Shown piece by piece: positions 11,779-23,500 of a stretch of DNA of 64,000 bases. Source of the stretch: Beroe forskalii (lineage: Eukaryota > Ctenophora > Nuda > Beroida > Beroidae). Under the pieces are notes generated by a model, which did no database searches, was not told the origin of the DNA, and saw only the letters and a list, made by a program, of their open reading frames with translations. Location: positions 310,001 through 374,000 of the forward strand of contig WFMF01000027.1 in the NCBI GenBank assembly GCA_011033025.1, written 5' to 3'. The translations under genes and the position numbers were made by a program. Each line of letters opens with the position of its first letter. The first letter of the stretch is position 1.

Positions 11779-12918
11779 ATGCCTGAAGGGCCTGAACTTT
11801 TCAAGGCAGCACAGTTCCTTAACAGAGTTGGATCTGATTTCTTATTCTCCAAAATCCGATATCTCAAGCCACCGTCAGAAAAGCTGCCAGCTATTCCATG
11901 GTCTAAGGATCTGTTCCGAATATCAGCTGAAGCCAGAGGCAAAGAAATCCGAATATCATTGGCAGAATCATCGGACAAAAACGATGCAAAATGCAGTAAT
12001 GCAGCCCCCGAAAAACTCAACATCCTTCTCACATTTGGTATGGCTGGAAGGTTCGCCTTCACAAAAACCAGTGAAACCCAGAAGCACTCGTTGCTGATGT
12101 TCGACACCACGGACCACCACACTTTCTCCTTCGTTGATACGCGCCACTTTGGTCGGTGGTACCTCACCGACGACTGGTCTCCGGCCTCTAAACGAGGTCC
12201 TAGCATTATCAGTGAGTACGAAGCATTCAGAAGTCACGTACTGAGCTCGCTGGAGCACAGTGCTTTTAATAAACCAATCTGTGAGGTGATGTTAGACCAG
12301 CGCTACTTCAGTTCCATAGGCAACTACCTGAGAGCAGAGATCCTGTATCGGCTCGATATCAACCCGTATCTTAGTGCTCGTTCTGTTCTGGAAGGCCTGC
12401 CAGCGGACTGTGACTCCAAACAGTCTGACATACTGAGAATGTGTCATGAGGTTTGCTGGGAGGTGATCGGGTTGAAGGGTTCCGGGAAACCTTACGACCC
12501 TGACCAGATATACGGAGATAGTGGGGTGTTTGAGGGGTGGTTGCAGTGTTACATGAAGCCTGGCATGGGGAATACTATCGACGATAAAGGGAGGACGATG
12601 TGGCATAGGACTAAATACGGGAAGGGTAAAGTTTCCCGGCATAAGGTAGCCAAGGTGAAGGTTAAGCAGGAAGATGGAAGTGATTCAGTGCCCGAATCTA
12701 AAACCTCGGCTAAGCGAAGAAAAACTTCGGGTGAGTTGATTAAATCTGAGGATTTGGTTAAATCCGAGAACACTGTTGATGGAACTGCAAAATCGGAAGT
12801 TGTAACAGAGAGTCATTTTTTCAGAAGGAGATCGGCTAGGCTTATTGAAGCAGCAAGAAATGAGGACAAAGAAAATAAAAACTTGACGAAAATTGAAAGC
12901 CCTTACTTTTCTAAATGA
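11779..12918 (+). CDS. NEIL1: NEIL1-type endonuclease VIII-like DNA glycosylase
   Basis: 379 residues in one coding exon. The protein begins MPEGPEL, the Fpg/Nei signature: after Met removal the N-terminal proline is the Schiff-base nucleophile, followed by the catalytic glutamate. The conserved lysine in ARGKE is at residue 55. The helix-two-turn-helix is at about 166-190 (LDQRYFSSIGNYLRAEILYR), and a finger-like segment without zinc cysteines is at about 254-284 (GRTMWHRTKYGKGK), as in vertebrate NEIL1. The enzyme excises oxidised pyrimidines and cuts the strand in nuclear base-excision repair. The tail (290-379) is basic and charged, with AKRRK as a likely nuclear signal and VKQE, IKSE and VKSE matches to the SUMO-site pattern. 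The coding exon starts two bases after a TTTAG acceptor, so only the 5' untranslated region is split. Length matches the family (human 390). Confidence 0.95.
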   Translation: MPEGPELFKAAQFLNRVGSDFLFSKIRYLKPPSEKLPAIPWSKDLFRISAEARGKEIRISLAESSDKNDAKCSNAAPEKLNILLTFGMAGRFAFTKTSETQKHSLLMFDTTDHHTFSFVDTRHFGRWYLTDDWSPASKRGPSIISEYEAFRSHVLSSLEHSAFNKPICEVMLDQRYFSSIGNYLRAEILYRLDINPYLSARSVLEGLPADCDSKQSDILRMCHEVCWEVIGLKGSGKPYDPDQIYGDSGVFEGWLQCYMKPGMGNTIDDKGRTMWHRTKYGKGKVSRHKVAKVKVKQEDGSDSVPESKTSAKRRKTSGELIKSEDLVKSENTVDGTAKSEVVTESHFFRRRSARLIEAARNEDKENKNLTKIESPYFSK

Positions 12919-14452
12919 TTCCATATGTGACAGTTTCATTGATATGACTTAGTTTTTAATGTTTGAATCAATCTTTAATATCCCTTCAATTTATTATCTG
13001 TTTCGTTGTTTTAAATACTTCATTGGTTATATTTTCAGTCTTTTTATAATACCGCTAAAGTTTCATTTCATTTCCTTTCAATTCGGAGTTGTCAATTGTT
13101 GTTTTCTATTGAAATTTAAGATATAACTGATGGAACGCTATTGATGCTCCATCAAAGGCATAAATCGAGTTCTCAAGTCTGTCAGAATTAACGAAATGCT
13201 TTCGTTAGTTCCTCCGATTTGTGACAAAAGTAAAATGTGGCGAGTAGATGTTCTAGCAGAATTGTCATGGAATCGTCATGATCTACATGGGGGTTCCTCT
13301 TCATTATTGTCATGGATTTCCCAGTAATCCGTGAATTAAAGTATCCTCTTTGTCTCCTTGTGCCTTACATTATGTCTGCTTGATATCACATCCTAAGTTT
13401 TAGGACGTAATTATCACAGAGTGAAGTCGGTAATAGATCATGCCGAGTCGCCTGCTTGATTGGTTGAAACCTTGCCCGTATCATGATCTCATTTGCAGAT
13501 ATTCTTGGAAAATAGTTGGAGCTTTTTGCGTTTCCTACGGCACGCGCGGCATGCTTTGTCGAGGATCATTAGGTGAATCCACATGTAGAATCATGACAAT
13601 TTTGGACTAGAACATCTACTGAATGTGGCAAAATGATAATTTTTGACGTAACGCGCGACACCATTTCTGTGTCCAAATATTATTTTTCACCACTTGTGTT
13701 TGCGCGCGACCGGCCCCGGCCGGCGCGGACGTGACCAGCCCGGGTCGCGCGCGGCACACAAAGTCGTCCTTGACCATTTAAAACATTTTAGGTAGTCAAA
13801 GTAAGTCATAAAACCATGATTTTGAACAAAAAATCGAGTTGTAGTCGAACAGAATACGGATTCTAACATCGACTAAAATTAGTGTCACATACAACATAGA
13901 ATGAAATAATCGTAAAATTTGTTTCCCATAACCATTCCTTTCTCTATTCGGCAGTCTTGTAGCTTTGTAGATGGCCCGATCGTTCATCGTTGGCAGCACT
14001 TGTTCCCTAGGACTAGGAGTAGACATGGAACTGAACCTGCTGAACTTGAGGGAAGTTGCACGGGATGTGATGCTTATTGTTCGAAATGGCACGGACTGCC
14101 GGGCTGGATAGTGGATTTGGATGGTTGAACCAATTACCGTGATCGTGATGGAGATATCAGTACTTGTTGATGGTCGGTGCGGAACCGTTCAGTAGAACTG
14201 TTTGGAAACGGGAGCAGGAGCAACACTCGCTGGAGGGGCGCACAGAAGTGTATTGTCATTTGTCATCCATGTTGTCACTTAGTCACTACTCACTTGTCAC
14301 TACTCACTACAGTCCTGAAAATGGAGTTATTGGGGTCGGGTACAGACTTTCGGGCGCAAGAGATGACGATTCATGTTCAATTTTTCTGTATCCTCGACCT
14401 AACCATCACCCTTACCAAAACCCTAACCTTAATCCTTATTTGACACATGTGA
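12919..14452. other. Intergenic region
   Basis: No gene recognised. It holds a short GC-rich block at about 13700-13760 with GCGCGCGAC and CCGGCC words, and an AT-rich remainder. Open frames here are short and lack family features. Confidence 0.5.
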
Positions 14453-15073
14453 CCTGTCATCTGTCACGAACCAGTATCTTACCCCCTCAGTACGTACACT
14501 ACATGTTCTGGGACCTGTTACCTGCCCAGTATCGTGACACGTACCCCCTCAGTACGTACACTACATGTTCTGGGACCTGTTACCTGCCCAGTATCTTGAC
14601 ACGTACCCCCTCAGTACGTACACTAAATGTTCTGAGACCTGTCACCTGCCCAGTATCTTGACACGTACACCCTCAGTACGTACACTACATGTTCTGGGAC
14701 CTGTCACCTGCCCAGTATCTCGACACGTACCCCTTCAGTAAGTACGCTACATGTTCTGGGACCTGTCACCTGCCCAGTATCTTGACACGTACCCCCTCAG
14801 TACGTACACTACATGTTCTGGGACCTGTCACCTGCCCAGTATCTTGACACGTACCCCCTCAGTAAGTACGCTACATGTTCTGGGACCTGTCACCTGCCCA
14901 GTATCTTGACACGTACCCCCTCAGTACGTACACTACATGTTCTGGGACCTGTTACCTGCCCAGTATCTCGACACGTACCGCCTCAGTACGTACACTACAT
15001 GTTCTGGGACCTGTCACCAGCCCAGTGTCTCGACACGTACCCCTTCAGTACGTACGCTACATGTTCTGAGACG
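14453..15073. repeat. 62-bp minisatellite, about 10 copies
   Basis: Head-to-tail units of 62 bases containing CAGTATCTTGACACGTACC, CTCAGTACGTACACTACATG and TTCTGGGACCTGTCACCTGC. Some units carry AAGTACGCTAC in place of ACGTACACTAC, roughly in alternation at first. Because 62 is not a multiple of 3, all frames are sampled in turn and the open frames here are not genes. Each unit contains the partly palindromic GTACGTAC. Confidence 0.95.
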
Positions 15074-15426
15074 TACACTTTTTACATCGTTATATGCAGA
15101 CACGAGGTCAATGGAATGAATCAGAACGTGATTTGACGATTCGTTACTCAGGATAAAGTTTCAACATCACCATCGTTAAAACAGCTGTCATTTTAGAATT
15201 TCAGAATTTAGATCATGGAATTGGAAAGTAATCGCACAATATATTTCATGTTTTGTATTCTGTGTTTAACAACTCGTGTTTTGTCGGCTTAGGAACTGAA
15301 ATCTGACACCAGTGCACGAGGTTCATGAGAGTGAGATAAGAAGACATCAGATAAGCATCGAGTATCACTTTCCAATTATACTGCATTCTACGTGCACGTA
15401 CATTTGCATTAGCTTTTGTTGTAAAA

Positions 15427-17738
15427 ATGTTTGGTTTGTTATTCGTGATAGCATTGGGAACAGCAGTAAGTTCTTTAGACTTGCTGGGAGATGAGATGAT
15501 CGATCTTCTCAACAGCAGTCCTAACATGACTTGGGTAGCAGGGAGAAACTTTGCTGTACGTAAGAGAAATATTAAATATCCTATTAGGAACCTCATTTTT
15601 CATTCCCCACAGAATAAAACGAAATTCCAATGTAAATCCTTAAATCTCTGGCTTTTTTCATGATCGGTCTGTACTCATCAATGATTAATTTAGACCATGT
15701 GATCGTCTGTACAAATATTCCAGTTAATTTATGAATGCTTTGAGTATGTTAAGATAATCGATACAAATACTGTGTTTTTATTTTACTTATACTCTAATAC
15801 TTGTACTCTTGAATGCCATATTGTCTTATTTTTGTAAGAAAAACTATGCAGTTAAAATGAATAACCCCCGACAGGGGCAGTCAGTTGGTGACGCAGTGAG
15901 ACTCCTTGGAGCTCGTCGCTCTGACTTCTGGAAGAGCAAGCTCCCCACCCTTCAGCACCGGGGTTCCAACCTGCGGGATATCCCAGAGAGCTTCGACTCC
16001 AGGACAGCGTGGCCGGAGTGCCCCTCTATCTCAGACATCCGGGACCAGGGAGAGTGCGGGAGCTGCTGGGCCTTCGGTGCCGTGGAGGCCATCAGTGACA
16101 GGATCTGCATCCACAGCCAGGGCAAAATACAGGTGAACATATCAGTGATACTAATTGGATAGCTGCCCAGTATTACATTCAAATAACCATATTTGGAGCT
16201 AATTTTAGGGTTTGAATTTGATGGGTAGTTACAAACTTAACCATAAAACTCGCAAAGCTTCAAATTTAATTGCGTCATATCAGACAATTGAAGTTTCAAA
16301 TACATACTTCTACTTCATGGAACTTCATAGGTACGTTAAAACCTATTATAGTAAGAATCCATATCCGAACTTCAGGTGAACATATCAGCTGAGAACATGT
16401 TGGCGTGTTGTGACAGCTGTGGTTTTGGGTGCAACGGAGGATTTCCCCCAGCCGCCTGGCATTACTGGGTTGGTAAGTACACTCCAGTACCACTCAGTAA
16501 ATATCTGAATATCTCAGTAAATTAATCTGAATTCATTAATTGATAAACTGATTGAATGATTGACTCGCTCACTAATTTGGCCTTCGGCAGGTACCAAAAT
16601 ATAACCATTCCAGCCATCCACACGAGCCGCCCTGCCGACGGACAAACTTACTGACTGACGGACTGAATGGTTGTATGACTTACCGATTACTGAATAACTA
16701 AATGAATAACTAAATGACTGACTCAGTATAATTGATCTGCTAGGGTATGACTGACTGACTTACAAATTGAAATAGGCAAACTGAATGAGAGACTGGCGGC
16801 TGACATTTTCCCATCTTCGCAGAGAAAGGTTTGGTTACGGGAGGGCAGCATGGCTCAGATTCAGGGTGTCAGCCGTACTCCTTCCGGCATTGCGAGCACC
16901 ACACTACCGGACCGTACGTGCCTTGCTCAGGAGATGGTCCCACACCAGAGTGCTCACACAAGTGCAGAGAGGGTAAGGGTATTCTGTAGTTCATCAGAGC
17001 ATTGCCTGAAACCTCAACGAGTTTATTGCGATCGAAAAGTATGATTGAAACCCACGGTGGGGTATGATCATTTCTTATCAATATCAGTCAGTGAAATGAT
17101 AAAAGGCCATTTCTCAACACACGTTCATTACCAAACCTTTAAAATGACCTTTTGTTTAAAAGGTCCATTAGGTAGGGAAAACATTCGCACACTCCCACTA
17201 CAGGGTACAGCATCAGCTACAAGCAGGACAAGCACAGGGGGAGGTCTGCGTATAACGTGGCTGGGGACGAGGCCACCATCCAGACAGAGATAATGAGGAA
17301 CGGACCCGTGGAGGGGGCCTTCTCAGTCTACTCTGACTTCCTGCTATACAAGAGCGGGGTGTACCAGCATGTCAAGGGTAGGTGCAATCAATACCCCCTG
17401 ATCCCTCCCAATTGCTCGATACCCCTTAACCCTTCTGCTTTGCTTAATATCCCCAAACCCCTCTCCTTTGTTCAATACACCCTAACCCCTCTCCTCTACT
17501 CAATACCCCCTAACCCCTCGCCATTTCAGGGGAGGAACTGGGAGGTCACGCTATCCGGGTGCTGGGCTGGGGCGTGGAGGACTCTGTGCCCTACTGGCTC
17601 GTTGCCAACTCCTGGAACCCCACCTGGGGAGACGAGGGGTACTTCAAGATCCTGCGGGGCTCCAACGAGTGCGGCATCGAGGGAGATATCGTGGGAGGTA
17701 TGCCACGGGAGAATAACGAGGTGGAGATGGAGTTCTAG
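15427..17738 (+). CDS. CTSB: Cathepsin B, six exons
   Basis: Exons 15427-15555, 15875-16132, 16376-16472, 16823-16972, 17204-17377 and 17530-17738 join in frame (phases 0, 0, 1, 1, 1) to 338 residues (human 339). Residues 1-16 are a signal peptide ([16 protein letters not shown]). A propeptide with an [10 protein letters not shown] motif follows. The mature papain-fold enzyme carries the catalytic cysteine in [11 protein letters not shown], histidine in [11 protein letters not shown] and asparagine in [10 protein letters not shown]. The occluding loop with its His-His pair ([13 protein letters not shown]) is present, which predicts dipeptidyl-carboxypeptidase as well as endopeptidase activity in lysosomes. 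Potential N-glycosylation sites are NMT and NIS. The start of exon 2 is the least certain border; I used CCCGACAG|GGGCAG because it keeps the frame and family length. An AATAAA signal lies at 17993. Confidence 0.95.
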
Positions 17739-17870
17739 ATCAGCCAAGAGCATCCGATGAGAGGAAGGAGAAATCAGGATTCCGGGTGTGAACTGTAGGA
17801 ATGATCCAGGGATAAGAAAGGGAGCATTTTGTAAAGCTTTTATCCTTTTATAGCACTTTTTAAGTGAAAC

Positions 17871-17893
17871 AAGTGGCATATTAAATGCCACTT
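17871..17893 (+). promoter_or_regulatory. Stem-loop in the cathepsin B 3' untranslated region
   Basis: AAGTGGCAT and ATGCCACTT form a 9-bp perfect stem with a 5-base loop (ATTAA). The word GTGGCAT or TGGCAT is repeated at about 17909, 17932 and 17952 before the polyadenylation signal. A regulatory role is inferred only from placement and repetition. Confidence 0.45.
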
Positions 17894-18147
17894 TTACACA
17901 CCAGTGGCATGTATAATACAGATCACTACCATTGGCATGTTTAAGTAAATGGGTGGCATTGAATTTGAGAGCAGCGAGGTGCAATGACTCGAAATAAATT
18001 TGTGAAGTTAGAAGTTTAAAATAACTTTCATGAAGTGATTTATTTTCGAAACAGGCTTTTCGGATATCTGCTTCTTCTTTTTAGTACCCTCTTAAAACTT
18101 TGAACAGGAGTAAAAGCTCTGAGAGTTCTCCTGGCCAGTTACCTAAT

Positions 18148-18360
18148 CTACACACAACAGATTAAAGGAATTTCCTCCAACCTTGCCTTGCACTTCTCCT
18201 TATCGCTGATAACAGGAAAATTATTATCGTTAACATATGAAAAGAGCACGTGACCAGAGAAATTTGATGCCTCAAAGAACAGAGAACCTTTCCTCCACAA
18301 CGCATTAAATTCTTTGTCCTCTACGGCGTACTGAAAATCAAACATCGGCTCTGACTCCAC
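18148..18360 (-). CDS. Small open frame, 70 codons, product unknown
   Basis: Starts MESEPMFDFQYAVEDKEF and ends ICCV on the minus strand. The composition is protein-like (mixed charged and aromatic residues, no simple repeat), unlike the other short frames nearby. CACGTG boxes lie within it and just upstream. It could be a small protein, the first exon of a minus-strand gene, or chance. I do not recognise it. Confidence 0.25.
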   Translation of the reverse strand: MESEPMFDFQYAVEDKEFNALWRKGSLFFEASNFSGHVLFSYVNDNNFPVISDKEKCKARLEEIPLICCV

Positions 18361-20450
18361 TACACGTGATTATATTTTCTAAATTTCCTGTTCTCAAGTT
18401 ACCCAGCCGGACTCAAAGTCAAAGTACCTGCCAATCCAGGGGGAGCCTCAGCTTATACGCGTACTCAACTATTCTACTATTGGAGCTAACGACAATCCCA
18501 ATCCTGACCCTTAACAAATGACAGTGGATTGAGATCACGGCGAAGTTTTCATAGATTTAAGTGGTAAGCTGATGACGCAGAACCAGCCATCTTCCACGCG
18601 CTGCACTGATTAGATTTACCCAGTTGTGGCGTAAGAGGATCCTAGCGACCCGAATCCTGATTCCTGGCAACGAGGATTCCCTGGATCATGTCATATATCA
18701 AATTTAAGCTCCTCAATTCTCCTAATTTCATAATAATTCCAGGTAATCCTCTGGGAAAACTTGAGCGATCACGTGATACATGAGCTGTATATTCTCTTTC
18801 AGGTCACGTGATTAGTTTCGTATCTATGGAAACTGGTCACGTGTATATAGTGATGTGACGGGGGTTTATGAATTGCTGCTTTTGCTACATTGAGCCAGAT
18901 AATTGGATATATACCTTGTCAAAACTGAAACAAAAAGTATGATCCTTAGGTTACTGCTAAGAACGAAATAAATCAAGCCACTGCCAGGTTGACAGGGATA
19001 AAAAAGTGTTAAAGCATAAAGCCATAAAGGATTATTCCCATTATTTCACTCCAATTACTATACCGTTTACAATTACTCGATAAGTTTACAATTCATACTT
19101 TATTTTAACAAAAAAGTACACACTAACGTTTACCCTGATAAATTATGATAAACTTATAGCAAACTTATGGTAAAATTATGGTATTGGTAAATTATGGTAA
19201 AATTATGGTAATATGGTTAACTTTCGGTGTGAACTGAAATTGTAAACTTATGGTAAAGCGGGTGTTAACTTTAGGTAAACTTAAGCAAGAACAGAATTTG
19301 CTAACTTAGATTGTAAACTTAATAATGGTCAAATAGTGGTCACCTATAGTAAAAAAGGCAGCAAGAAACTTCTGAGTAAACTTTTCCTCTACTATTAGTT
19401 TCTTTTTCTTTCAAAGCCATTATAGTTATGCGTACCCGACCGTGGGTTTTTCAACAAAAAAGTGGCCAAGGAGACTGAGTAGTCTCTTTTAATGGGGAAT
19501 ATGTTTGCTAACAAGTAAAATTTCTTGATAACAGGAGACCTTGAGAAAATCTTAAGTTATTGCTGTCACAGAATGTGGAGATTCTATTTATTTATTTACA
19601 GTAAGAGGTGGCATCGGTATAGCTATTAGCTTGTAAAAAGGAGAGATGCATGGGCAAATGTTTTTAAGCTTTCATGAATCCGATCTATAAATAAATATTA
19701 TATTCTTTGCTTGAACGCGGCAACGCATATCATGACGCATTGTTTTTGGCACCCGTGCTACGTTCCATTCTTCTGATCTCAGAATATCGCAATATGTGCG
19801 GAGACATTGTATCGACAAACTGGTAATTCTGCCGATGAGCATAGCACGATATTGACACGCAAATCAATTACGGGCCAACCTGGGAGCGATTTTGTAAGTA
19901 CGATAGCAGGACGTCACATTTTAATTTCCTTGTTATTCAAGTATTATGATTTATTTTACTTAAGTATGTAACAGCATCCGTTGCTACTCGACAGGTGGCG
20001 GAAAAGCATTCTAAATATTGACTGGCCAAGAATTAGAAAGAAATTCATTTTAAAATATGCGTTCAAATGTGTGAAGGAGCTCTGAAAGCAACACAATGGT
20101 TTATTGATTAGATGTCTATCTCTGTGTAGGAGTGCATGCACATACTACATGCTCTGCAATTGGTATGCTCCTTCAGAAATACAATTGAGATGCAATTGTC
20201 AGACTATAGCTCAACAAGTAGTAGATGCTTGACACACAAATAAAGCAGAGTCCGATGAATACTCGGTCTGGTCACGTGACATGGTCACGTGACAGTCAGC
20301 TGACGCTGTTCCCAATGTGCAACTATCTGTCGTCGGCCGTTGGTTTTTCGTCATCCACTACCGTTAAGATTAATGTCGTTAATGTGATTACTTTGAAATC
20401 TAGTCCCCTCTTGGATTACGGAGCGCAGCTCATTGCGAAGTCACGTGACT
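18246..20450. promoter_or_regulatory. Cluster of eight CACGTG boxes
   Basis: CACGTG occurs at 18247, 18363, 18770, 18805, 18838, 20273, 20286 and 20442. The sites at 20273 and 20286 sit in the 10-base palindrome GTCACGTGAC or nearly so, 12-13 bases apart, and that at 20442 in AGTCACGTGACT. The last three lie 110-280 bases before the zinc-finger start codon. GTCACGTGAC is the core of E-box/CLEAR sites bound by bHLH-zip factors such as USF and MITF/TFE; binding here is inferred. Confidence 0.5.
19085..19345. repeat. Low-complexity AT tract with TTATGGTAAA words
   Basis: Irregular repetition of AAACTTATGGTAAA and AAATTATGGTAA between cathepsin B and the zinc-finger gene. The rest of 18400-20220, apart from the CACGTG boxes, shows nothing I can name. 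Confidence 0.6.
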
Positions 20451-20553
20451 CAGCGCGAGCCAATCCCCGCTCTCCGTGCGTTAAGACGATCAGCAGCCGA
20501 ACCCGCTAACACCCGCTGAAGTGTTTACAGTTTGACCTATTAACTTTGTGCTG

Positions 20554-23500
20554 ATGGCCATCCCCCCGGACCCGTATGAAGTGGCGCCCCCTGTGGAGCA
20601 TGGCTGGGCCGCCCTACACACCATGCTCTCCAAGGACACCACATCCGAGGAGCTGAAGTCAGTGTGGACCACAGCCGCCCTTGTCCTCAAGGGCTACGAC
20701 GCAGTGCCCGTGGAGCTCAAGATCCTCCTGGATCGCCTGTTCGCCACCTACCACGAGAGTGTGCGGATGGAGCGCCGCCACAGACTCGCCTACCTGGGCT
20801 GGAGCGAGGAGGAGTACGAGAGAGGCTACAAGATAGTGGTGAGTCAGGGGGCCGGGTAGGGGCAGGGGGCTGCTCCTCCTTCAGGGGGCGGCCACCCCTC
20901 TCAGAGATACGCAGTGGGAGCAGGTAGCGAAGTAGTGAAAAATAGCAGGCGTGGTGGCCGATAGTAAGCTTTAATTTTAAAGCACAGCTCATCACGGTGG
21001 CAGTGCCTCATCAGCTGGCTTCTCCACACTTGGCATTCTCCAACACCAACTCTTGGGAACAGGTAGCTGGGTGCCCTAGTGGTGTGTCCAGGGAGCCATG
21101 GACTCAGCCTCCAGGGAGAAAAACAGGGAGCCGCCACTGTGCCACCCGACCTATTAATGCTTGATATCGCTCCACCCTGATCAGAATCAGTGTACTGCCG
21201 AGCTCCTGTTGGTGCTTTTAACTTCAATTATATCGGCCGATGCTTGCTATAAGCCACGTTAATTGCTATCTGTCTTTTGATAGATTTGAGTAGCTTTTCA
21301 CATTTTCACATGATTCTCGATGGCTACCCTGTTGCTTTCTCTTGTTTGAGGCGTTGTGCGAGATCTGAAATTCAATTCGTCGTTTTTTTTTGTGATTTTT
21401 TGCTGAATCACCATCTTCGCCTGAGCTAGTTTCGATAGGAAAATCCGAGAAACAACTATTACCAACCCGAGCATTTAATCTCACGACATTTCTCTCTCAG
21501 AGCGCTTCCTCTTATCTTAACCTTGGCTCGGAGTTGAAATGCTATTAGATGAAGTGATGTGAGATATGATGTGAGATATGTCCGTGCCAATATCAGATCT
21601 TTCACCATCAGCCTTTTCAAATTCTGAGCTTTCGGATTTCCAAGTTAGGATGGTCGCATTGGGGAATTTCTATTTAGCATTCTATTCTGCATTCCTACCT
21701 ACCTACCAATACCTACCTACCTTATTGGTCCTTATTTTACCGTCCCTTTAAGGACAAACAACACCGAGTTTTTTTGAAAGGGAAGGTTTGATAAAATGGA
21801 GTCGGTTGAATTGAAATCCAGTCAATTTGTGTCAAACGAGATTCGGAACTATCGTTCTATTGATGCAATATATTGCGTATAACTGAGTTTCAAGGTGGCT
21901 GCTTCAGATTATTCGATTTTTGTCCATAAAGAAAAAAAGGCGGGTTAAAATAGGTGGGTTAAAAGTCCAATATTACTCAAGGTATGCGTTTTTGTGTTTG
22001 ACCCAGAATTAGTTACGGAGCACTGGATCAGGGCGGAGTGTGGTATCATGATCAATTAGCTGATATCTTTAGATTATCACTATTGGGTTGGACATCCACA
22101 CACCAGATGGCATGTTACACAGATACTTTTGTCTTGATTGAAATGACCTGCTTGAAAGCTCACACCAAAGGCAAGTTGGGTCACAGGTGCATCTCCAATA
22201 GGCGATTAACTAATTCAAGTAAGGAGTGGCCTCTCATTTCTAACCATGGATAAGAGAAATACCTTATTCCTCAGTAGCTCAATCTCGTCACCCTAAACCA
22301 AGGAATTGATGCTGACTGCTCCCTGAAAAACTAATCAGTGACACATTAATATTTCTGTCCATCTCTTCAATATTACGTCAAATGCAGCCCCCCGTTAATT
22401 CAACTGATACCTTTATACCTGTCCATTTACCACTCAGGACAACACTGGACAGTGGACGGGAACTAAGTCAGATGAATAAACCTGTCCCTTCCCCAGGACA
22501 ACACTGGACGGGAACTATCCCGATGGAGCCGATGGCGGGAGCCGATAGAGACGATCAGGACGTTTGTGAAGTACCCGTGCACCCAGGAGATAGCCCTGAA
22601 TATGTTGGAGGAATTGGAGAGAAGGGATGAGGAACAGGACCAGCATCTAGAATACGGTAAGAGGGGGTTTCTTGTTCAGATTTATTCGGAAATCTTCTTC
22701 ATGCCCGTGAGATAATGTCAAAATATCTATATCACTTGTTTAATGTTAATACTTCAAATAAAAACTTTTCTATATATACGTCATCGTGACCGAACTAATA
22801 TATCAGTGTTCTTTCGCTAAAAACCAAACATTTTACACTGTTAACAGGGGCAATTCGAACTGCAGTTTGCGCGTCTTTTGTCTATACGCCGCGCACACAT
22901 AAGACGCGCAGTTCGAACTGTAACCATTATAAGAGCTTATCAATAAAACGTCAATCCGACCACAGGGCAAGCAGGTTCAAGTCGTAAGAGCTTATTGAAA
23001 TGGCTCAATACTCTGATAACACCCCTCACCTCCCGCAGGTCCAGCAGGTTCAAGTCGTAAGAGGTCCCGTAAGAAGCAGACCCGGACTGTACCATGTCCT
23101 GAGCCGGGGTGTACGCGGATGTGTAGGAGTCAGGCAGAGCTGGCCATACACCGCAACTCCCATACCAAGGTAAGAGGAACACGGGATGATAACTTACCCA
23201 TGGGTGTGCATATGCATCGGTTGATGGAAACGGTGCGCATTTTACAGTGCGCGCATTCTACTAATTTCGTTGATTTTCAGTCGAAATTACACGCGTTTTC
23301 ATCGATCGATGCATGCATGTACACACATAAGATATTGAAATGAGATCCAGTTGATTCTTCGCCAAAATATGAAAGCAGAAGAGTTGCAAAAATATTCCAC
23401 TCCTATAGAGCTGCTGTATTACAACAACATTTTTTGATTTTATGAATAAGATATTATTCTGAAATTTCTCCATGATTTTCAAGCTTTTTTTGAGTTGCTG

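Noticed and set aside
11685..12939. Minus-strand frames of up to 173 codons across the NEIL1 gene
   Set aside because: Antisense shadows of the glycosylase coding exon.
14388..14445. Telomere-like CCCTAACC words
   Set aside because: Only two or three imperfect copies at an internal position.
14164..15136. Open frames reading MFWDLSPAQYLDTYPLS
   Set aside because: The 62-bp minisatellite read in rotating frames, without a surrounding gene.
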